From: Methanoculleus horonobensis
Lineage (GTDB): Archaea; Halobacteriota; Methanomicrobia; Methanomicrobiales; Methanoculleaceae
Direction: 5' to 3'
Assembly: GCF_001602375.1 (NCBI RefSeq)
Contig: NZ_BCNY01000011.1
Span: 124,001-188,000, forward strand
Length of the DNA: 64,000 nt
Below are positions 58,981-64,000 of this stretch, piece after piece. The notes beneath the pieces were generated by a model. That model searched no databases and had not been told where the DNA came from. It was given only the letters and a program-made list of their open reading frames with translations. A program made the translations under genes and the position numbers. Position 1 is the first letter of the stretch; each line of letters opens with the position of its first letter.

Positions 58981-59824
58981 ATCGCGGCCTTCGCGACTCG
59001 CAGGGCACGCCGGTCTGGCAGAAACCGCAACTCGCGACCGGGAGGCCGAGTTCGCCCTCGACGAAGGGCATCGCCGTCTCCCGGAGGTACGCGAAGCACC
59101 GCTCCTTGTCGTGCCCCTCCGCCGAGATCGCGCCCGCGGGGCAGCGGCGGATGCAGGCGTCGCACCCGGAGGAGCGGAGGCAGTATGCAGTCCTGTCCCC
59201 GTACGGCCGCGGCGTCGCGGGAAGATCTATCGCGGCCACGACCGACCCGAATCGCACCGCCTTGCCCCGCTCCGTGATCAGGCCGTCGCAGAGGCCGAAG
59301 GTGCCGAGGGCTGAAGCGTAGGCGGCGTGCCGCTCCGACCAGCGCGAGGCGATCCCGAACCGCGCCGAGGTCTCCCGCCCGAACGCCGGGAGCCTGGCCG
59401 GGGCGACGGCCGGGTACCCGGCATCGACGAGCACCCGGGCGAGACGGTCGCGGAGAAGGTCGTTCACCGCCTCCCCGTAGTGGCGGGCAAGGCTCCAGCG
59501 CCGCGAGGGAAGAGCCGTGCACGCACGGTGGTCGCGCCGTGTCGCAGCGGTCTGCGGCAGCGCCCAGACGACGACGGCGAGGTCGGACGCCGCGACGTCC
59601 ATCTCCGGAAACCCGCTACAGAGCGCCTCAAGCGGCGTCCAGTGAAACCGTCCGATCGTCTCCTGGAACTCGGTATACAGCGGGTCGTCGCCGCGGGAGA
59701 CGCCGATGAGCGGGCTGTCCCAGGCGGGCTCAGCGCAGTCCGGGCCGAGCCGGTTTACGTCCGGGTCGGCGAGGACTGAACGGATCTCCTCGAAGATCTC
59801 CCGGACGCCGAACGAGTCGTGCAT
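58979..59824 (-). CDS. QueG-like 4Fe-4S protein
   Basis: A 281-residue protein of the epoxyqueuosine-reductase-like/Fe-S family. YASALGTFGLCDGLITERGK is the characteristic QueG-like loop. It has one ferredoxin-type motif GCDACIRRCP and a second set with CFAY...CGFCQTGVPC. Cobalamin/Fe-S reductive chemistry is possible; function in methanogens unknown. A second such protein lies at 9565-10344. Ends convergently with dadD. Confidence 0.78.
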   Translation of the reverse strand: MHDSFGVREIFEEIRSVLADPDVNRLGPDCAEPAWDSPLIGVSRGDDPLYTEFQETIGRFHWTPLEALCSGFPEMDVAASDLAVVVWALPQTAATRRDHRACTALPSRRWSLARHYGEAVNDLLRDRLARVLVDAGYPAVAPARLPAFGRETSARFGIASRWSERHAAYASALGTFGLCDGLITERGKAVRFGSVVAAIDLPATPRPYGDRTAYCLRSSGCDACIRRCPAGAISAEGHDKERCFAYLRETAMPFVEGELGLPVASCGFCQTGVPCESRRPR

Positions 59825-59863
59825 GATAAGAACGCGTCGTCCGGGATAAAAAAGGTGGGACGG

Positions 59864-61564
59864 TTACGCCGTCTCGATATTCGACTCGTCTTCGAGGCCG
59901 AGTTCCTCGATCGCCATCTCGCGCATCTTGAACTTCATGATCTTGCCCGAGACCGTCATCGGGAAGTCGTCGACGAACTTGACGTAGCGCGGGATCTTGA
60001 AATGCGCAATCTTGCCGCGGCAGAACTCCTTCACCTCTGCCTCCGTCAGGACCGCGCCGTTGTCGGGCTTGATCCAGGCCATCAGCTCCTCGCCGTACTT
60101 CTGGTCGGGCACCCCGATCACGTAGGCGTCGGCGATATGCGGGTGATTGTGGAGGAACTCCTCGATCTCGCGCGGGTAGATGTTCTCCCCGCCGCGGATC
60201 ACCATATCCTTCAGGCGGCCGACGATCTTGATGTAGTCCTCCTCGTCCATCGTCCCGAGGTCGCCGGTATGGTTCCAGCCGTGCTCGTCGATCGTCGCCC
60301 GGGTGGCGTTCGGGTTGTTGTAGTAGCAGCGCATCACGCAGTAGCCCCGGGCGCAGATCTCGCCGGTCTCGCCGCGGGGAAGGATCTTCTTCGTGTGGGG
60401 ATCGACGATCTTGATCTCCGTGTGGGGGAACGGCCTCCCGACGGTGGAGACGCGCCGCTCCAGGGGATCGACGGTCGTCGTCATCGTGACGCCGGGAGAG
60501 GTCTCCGTCTGCCCGTAGACGATCACGATCTCGGACATGTTCATCTTCTTGTTGACCTCCCGCATCACCTCGGTCGGGCAGGGCGACCCGGCCATGATCC
60601 CGGTGCGGAGCGTCTCAAGCCGGTACTTCGGGAAGTCCGGGTGGGAGAGTTCCGCGATGAACATCGTCGGCACGCCGTGGACCGCCGTACACCGCTCGTC
60701 CTGGATGGCCTGGAGAACCGATTCGGCGTTGAAGACCGGCGCAGGCAGCACCATCGCGGCGCCGTGGGTGACGCTCGCCATGTTCGAGAGAACCATACCG
60801 AAACAGTGGTAGAACGGCACCGGGATGCAGAGCCGGTCTTCGTGGGTGAACTTCATCCCCTCGCCGATGATGAAGCCGTTATTCAGGATGTTGTGATGGG
60901 TCAGGACGACGCCCTTCGGGAACCCGGTCGTCCCGCTGGTGTACTGGATGTTGACCGCATCGTCGAAGTCGAGCGACGCCTCCCGCTCCCGGAGTTCCTC
61001 GGGGTTGATGAGGTCGGCCTTCTCCATCAGGTCGTCCCAGGTGTACATCCCGTTGTAGGGGATATCGCCGAGGAAGACGACGTTTTTGAGGAACGGGAAC
61101 TTGTCGCTGTTGATCCGGCCGGGCTTCGCCTCGAACGCCTCCGGGCAGGACTCGTAGAACATCCCGACGTAGTCGGAGGTCTTGAACCGCCCCTGGATGA
61201 GGAGGGTCTGGACCTCGGACTGCTTCATGGCATACTCGAACTCATACGTCCGGTATGCCGGGTTGATGTTCACCATGATGGCGCCGATCTTTGCGGTGGC
61301 GAACTGGGTGAGCACCCACTCCGCGTAGTTCAGCGCCCATATGGCGACCCGGTCCCCGCGCTCCACGTCGAGCGCCATGAGGGCGCGCGCCAGGGTATCG
61401 ACGCGCTCGAGAAACTCCGCATACGTCCACCGGAGATCCTGGTGGACGGAGACGAGTGCTTCGCTGTCCGGATGCTCCGCTGCTATACGATTCAGCATCT
61501 CACCGATGGTGATGCCGAGCAGGGGTATCTGCGAGTTCCCACACGCGTAACTGCCCTCAACCAT
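59864..61564 (-). CDS. AMP-binding acyl-CoA synthetase
   Basis: A 566-residue adenylate-forming ligase. P-loop-like YTSGTTGFPKGVVLTHHN, YGQTETSPGV (motif A5), TGDLGTMDEEDYIKIVGRLK and the C-terminal GKIMKFKMRE catalytic lysine are present. It activates a fatty or short-chain acid to its CoA thioester (FadD-like). Hydrogenotrophic methanogens do not degrade fatty acids, so the likely role is acid uptake for lipid or amino-acid synthesis; this is inference. The start is the ATG at 61564. Confidence 0.9.
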   Translation of the reverse strand: MVEGSYACGNSQIPLLGITIGEMLNRIAAEHPDSEALVSVHQDLRWTYAEFLERVDTLARALMALDVERGDRVAIWALNYAEWVLTQFATAKIGAIMVNINPAYRTYEFEYAMKQSEVQTLLIQGRFKTSDYVGMFYESCPEAFEAKPGRINSDKFPFLKNVVFLGDIPYNGMYTWDDLMEKADLINPEELREREASLDFDDAVNIQYTSGTTGFPKGVVLTHHNILNNGFIIGEGMKFTHEDRLCIPVPFYHCFGMVLSNMASVTHGAAMVLPAPVFNAESVLQAIQDERCTAVHGVPTMFIAELSHPDFPKYRLETLRTGIMAGSPCPTEVMREVNKKMNMSEIVIVYGQTETSPGVTMTTTVDPLERRVSTVGRPFPHTEIKIVDPHTKKILPRGETGEICARGYCVMRCYYNNPNATRATIDEHGWNHTGDLGTMDEEDYIKIVGRLKDMVIRGGENIYPREIEEFLHNHPHIADAYVIGVPDQKYGEELMAWIKPDNGAVLTEAEVKEFCRGKIAHFKIPRYVKFVDDFPMTVSGKIMKFKMREMAIEELGLEDESNIETA

Positions 61565-61619
61565 TCTGTATAAATGGGCACGGGTACGGTTATATGATTA
61601 CTGGTTTTTTCCGAGCGTA

Positions 61620-61635
61620 ATCCTTATACTGCATG
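61620..61635 (+). promoter_or_regulatory. TATA-like promoter of tRNA-Trp
   Basis: ATCCTTATACTGC sits 28-40 bases before the tRNA 5' end, the expected spacing for an archaeal TATA box and start. Confidence 0.45.
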
Positions 61636-61659
61636 GCCATCTAAGGTATAGAGAGCAAG

Positions 61660-61813
61660 GGGGTCGTGGCCTAGTCCGGAATGGCGACGGGCTCCAGCGG
61701 TCTTTGCACGTGATGAACAATGGGTCTCCTGATAACAAGATGATGACCCGTTGGAGCACTGATGCATGTTCGGAGAGACCCGTCGATCGTGAGTTCAAAT
61801 CTCACCGACCCCA
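61660..61813 (+). tRNA. tRNA-Trp (CCA) with intron
   Basis: Acceptor GGGGTCG pairs with CGACCCC, and anticodon CCA (61694-61696) lies in a loop closed by ACGGG/CCCGT. The T arm is GTGAG-TTCAAAT-CTCAC. An intron of about 80 nt (approximately 61698-61777) sits after position 37, the standard archaeal site, excised by the splicing endonuclease at a bulge-helix-bulge. Confidence 0.93.
61711..61762 (+). ncRNA. Box C/D guide RNA inside the tRNA-Trp intron
   Basis: Box C TGATGA (61711-61716), D' CTGA (61729-61732), C' TGATGA (61741-61746) and D CTGA (61759-61762) are all perfect. The guide upstream of D (TGGAGC) pairs with GCTCCA of the 5' exon, setting C34 at the fifth position. The guide upstream of D' (GGGTCTC) pairs with GAGACCC at the 3' splice site, setting position 39. 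This matches the known self-guided 2'-O-methylation of pre-tRNA-Trp in euryarchaea. Confidence 0.88.
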
Positions 61814-61854
61814 CATTCTTACGATTCTAACCCGATACCGCAGGGTATCGACGT

Positions 61855-62409
61855 TCATTCCGACTTCTTCTCCTCCTCTGCGGCCGCGGCCGCCCGGTGC
61901 CGGTCGCTCTCCCGGTACGTCAGCGCCGATATGTCGCCGTCGCTCTCGATGTAGGCGACCCGCACCGTCTCAATCCCATCGATCCCTCTTGCGCGGAGTG
62001 CGATGGACGGGACGTCCGGAGCTCGAGCACTCGAAGAGTGCGAGCCGTTCGATGAGGTCGTCGTGGGTCATCAGTTCCCGCCTGAGGCTTCGTTCGATCA
62101 CGCGGCCGTTCTTGAGCGGCCCCGGCGAGACGATGCTGCGAAACCGCCTGCTCCTGTACTGCCCGAAGGAGACGAGCACCGAGAGGGTGAGAAGCGTCGA
62201 CGCGCTGCAAGGAGCGAGCCGTCGCCCGCGGTGAACGCCTCCGCGGTACTCTCGGATATGATGAGGAGGAGGATCAGGTCGAAGGGGGTCAGCTGCCCGA
62301 ACTCGTGCCTGCCGATGAGCCGCATGACGAGCAGGAGGAAGAAGTAGATCACCGTCGCCCGGAGGATGAGTTCAACGACCGGCGTCTGGAGGACGAAAAG
62401 TTCCGACAT
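61855..62409 (-). pseudogene. YetF/DUF421 membrane protein, frameshifted
   Basis: From ATG 62409: ELILRATVIYFFLLLVMRLI, GRHEFGQLTPFDLILLLIIS (DUF421 signature), to GDGSLLAA. Then the register changes near 62205 to STLLTLSVLVSFGQYRSRRF, GRVIERSLRRELMTHDDLIE, and again near 62030 to GIDGIETVRVAYIESDGDIS ending at 61855. All parts are recognisable, so it is a recent pseudogene with at least two frameshifts. Confidence 0.8.
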
Positions 62410-62573
62410 GAGCGTGAGTGAACCGTGGTCGGATTATACCTACCCCTGTCCTGCGAGAGACGCCTTCACCCGGTCTCCTGAGCCGGATCTTCTGGAGATA
62501 AGGGTATCGCCCCGACCGGGAGGTCTTTAATACCTGCCTCACCAATATTTCAGCACTATCTGAGGGTATCCAT

Positions 62574-63755
62574 ATGTATCTCATCGGTGAAGCACTGGTT
62601 GGAGATGGCGCAGAACTTGCGCACATCGATCTGTTAATCGGAAACAAAGAGGGCGCGGTAGGACAGGCGTTCGCGAACTCCATCTCGCAGCTCTCCAGGG
62701 GCCACACCCCGCTCCTCGCGGTCGTCAGGCCGAACCTGCCGACGAAACCCTCGACGCTGATCATCCCGAAGGTCACCCTGAAGAAAGAGTATCAGGTGAA
62801 CCAGATGTTCGGGCCCGTCCAGGCCGCGGTGGCGAAGGCCGTCGCCGACTCGGTCGAGGAGGGCGTCTTTGAGGGAGTCGATATCGAGGACACCGTCATC
62901 ATGGCGAGCGTCTTCGTCCACCCGACCGCAGAGGACTACAACAAGATCTACCGGTTCAACTACGGCGCGATGAAACTCGCGCTCCGCCGGGCACTCGACC
63001 GGTTCCCCGACGTCGAGACGCTCCTGCACGAGAAGGACCGGGCGGCCCACGCGGTCATGGGATTCAAGGTCCAGCGCCTCTGGAACCCGCCGTACCTCCA
63101 GGTCGCCATGGATCTCGTCGACAGGAACCACATGAACAAGGTTCTCGACGAACTGCCCCAGAACGACCACCTGATCATCGAGGCCGGAACGCCGCTGATC
63201 AAGAAGTTCGGCCTCTCGATCATCTCCGAGATCCGCGAACGCCGCCCGAACGCGTTCATCGTTGCGGACTTAAAAACCCTCGACACCGGCAACCTCGAGG
63301 CCCGGATGACCGCCGATGCCGGCGCCGACGCCGTCGTGATCTCCGGTCTCGCGCCGATCTCGACGATCGAGAAGGCGATCGAAGATACCCGCAAGACCGG
63401 CATCTACACGGTCATCGACATGCTCAACGTCGCGAACCCCGTCGCCGTCATCGAGCAGCTGAAGGTGAAGCCGGACGTCGTGGAACTCCACCGCGGCATC
63501 GACGTCGAGGATACCGCCTACGCCTGGGGAGACATCCCGGCGATCAAGAAGGCCGGCGGCGAGCGGCTGCTGGTCGCGACGGCAGGCGGCGTCAGGCAGC
63601 ATGTCGTGAAGGACGCGCTCAAAGCGGGCGCCGATATCCTGGTCGTCGGCCGCGCCATCACCGCGAGCAAGAACATCCAGAACGCAGCGGAAGAGTTCCT
63701 CAAGGAACTGAGCACCGAAGAGATCGACCAGTTCCGCATCATGACCGACTTCTAA
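62574..63755 (+). CDS. fae-hps: Bifunctional formaldehyde-activating enzyme / 3-hexulose-6-phosphate synthase
   Basis: A 393-residue fusion. Residues 1-160 are Fae: IGEALVGDGAELAHIDLLIG, then GHTPLLAVVRPNLPTKPSTL and MFGPVQAAVAKAVADSVEEG. Residues 170-393 are the Hps half of the orotidine-decarboxylase superfamily: DLVDRNHMNKVL, VADLKTLDTGNLEARM (catalytic D-x-K-x-x-D), and VATAGGVRQHVVKDALKAGA. It links formaldehyde (as methylene-tetrahydromethanopterin) to ribulose-5-phosphate/hexulose-6-phosphate, serving pentose synthesis in archaea lacking the oxidative pentose pathway. ATG 62574 has GAGGG upstream. Confidence 0.96.
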   Translation: MYLIGEALVGDGAELAHIDLLIGNKEGAVGQAFANSISQLSRGHTPLLAVVRPNLPTKPSTLIIPKVTLKKEYQVNQMFGPVQAAVAKAVADSVEEGVFEGVDIEDTVIMASVFVHPTAEDYNKIYRFNYGAMKLALRRALDRFPDVETLLHEKDRAAHAVMGFKVQRLWNPPYLQVAMDLVDRNHMNKVLDELPQNDHLIIEAGTPLIKKFGLSIISEIRERRPNAFIVADLKTLDTGNLEARMTADAGADAVVISGLAPISTIEKAIEDTRKTGIYTVIDMLNVANPVAVIEQLKVKPDVVELHRGIDVEDTAYAWGDIPAIKKAGGERLLVATAGGVRQHVVKDALKAGADILVVGRAITASKNIQNAAEEFLKELSTEEIDQFRIMTDF

Positions 63756-63780
63756 AGTCGGCCGATATCTTTTTTCCACC
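63756..63780 (+). terminator. T-rich terminator after fae-hps
   Basis: A T6 run (near 63769-63775) follows the stop by about 15 bases, consistent with an archaeal intrinsic terminator. Confidence 0.4.
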
Positions 63781-63855
63781 GGAGGGTTCCCGGCGTTGCG
63801 GGGACAGAAGCCGTCCCGACATAGGTTGAAGTGAGCAGGACGACAACGAATAACC

Positions 63856-64000
63856 ATGTCGTTTCCCGGCCCGGTGAACGGGCAGGCTCCGGCCGACGAG
63901 GGATCGCCGGAACCCGGGGCGGGCACGGACGGTTACCGGCGGCTGAACCGGAAGTGCATGCTCTCGATGTACATCGACTACGCCATGTGGTATGCGGTTC
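63856..64000 (+). CDS. Start of a gene cut by the window edge
   Basis: ATG 63856 opens a polar N terminus followed by YRRLNRKCMLSMYIDYAMWY, the beginning of a likely membrane segment. This resembles the entry to a PH-like (bPH2) membrane protein, but only 48 residues are visible, so the family is a guess. Confidence 0.45.
   Translation, partial: MSFPGPVNGQAPADEGSPEPGAGTDGYRRLNRKCMLSMYIDYAMWYAV

Noticed and set aside
59819-61573. 584-residue plus-strand frame
   Set aside because: Antisense to the acyl-CoA synthetase, whose motifs are unambiguous.

Overview
The window reads as chromosome of a hydrogenotrophic methanogen of the order Methanomicrobiales, most like Methanoculleus. This is inferred from gene content and style, not from a marker gene. 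The evidence is: a bifunctional formaldehyde-activating enzyme/hexulose-6-phosphate synthase, a 5'-deoxyadenosine deaminase plus methylthioinosine phosphorylase pair, Orc1/Cdc6-type ATPases, archaeal TATA boxes, a tRNA-Trp whose intron carries a box C/D guide RNA, PEGA and Cache-like surface proteins, and a GC-rich backbone with many GTG/TTG starts and 4-nt overlapping stop/start pairs.

Layout. 1-10.4 kb: secreted and membrane proteins (transglutaminase-like protein, beta-propeller/PEGA protein, paired small membrane proteins, a triplicated Cache-like protein), an acetoacetate-decarboxylase-family/SDR operon and a 4Fe-4S protein. 10.8-18.6 kb: GNAT gene plus a six-gene hydrogenase-4/complex-I-like operon (HyfB, C, E, F, G and I types). 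Its ion-pumping subunits look intact, but every cysteine expected to bind the NiFe centre and the proximal 4Fe-4S cluster is replaced. 18.6-27.9 kb: small proteins, a double substrate-binding lipoprotein, methyltransferases, a VapBC pair, an AAA ATPase with two palindromic operator-like sites, and other housekeeping genes.

28-41.8 kb: an accessory segment resembling an integrated plasmid or virus. It has an Orc1/Cdc6-like initiator, a coupled primase-helicase, small hypothetical proteins and a dense graveyard of toxin-antitoxin genes. Every recognisable hicA toxin is broken or altered while several hicB antitoxins stay intact. Two hicA genes carry related ~47-bp palindromic insertions, and a 316-bp block containing an already frameshifted hicB is duplicated.

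41.8-55.3 kb: a conspicuously AT-rich, transferred defence island. It holds a radical SAM protein, a DGQHR-domain protein, a decayed IS5-type element, then four tightly coupled genes that look like DISARM drmA, drmB, drmC and drmE. There is no DNA methyltransferase. The island ends near a tRNA-Ala gene.

55.6-64 kb: core metabolism again: tRNA-Ala, nicotinate phosphoribosyltransferase, methylthioadenosine/S-adenosylhomocysteine salvage, a QueG-like Fe-S protein, an acyl-CoA synthetase, tRNA-Trp, a YetF pseudogene, Fae-Hps and the start of one more gene.

The two items most worth pursuing are the redox-dead energy-converting complex and the methylase-free DISARM-like island with radical SAM and DGQHR partners.
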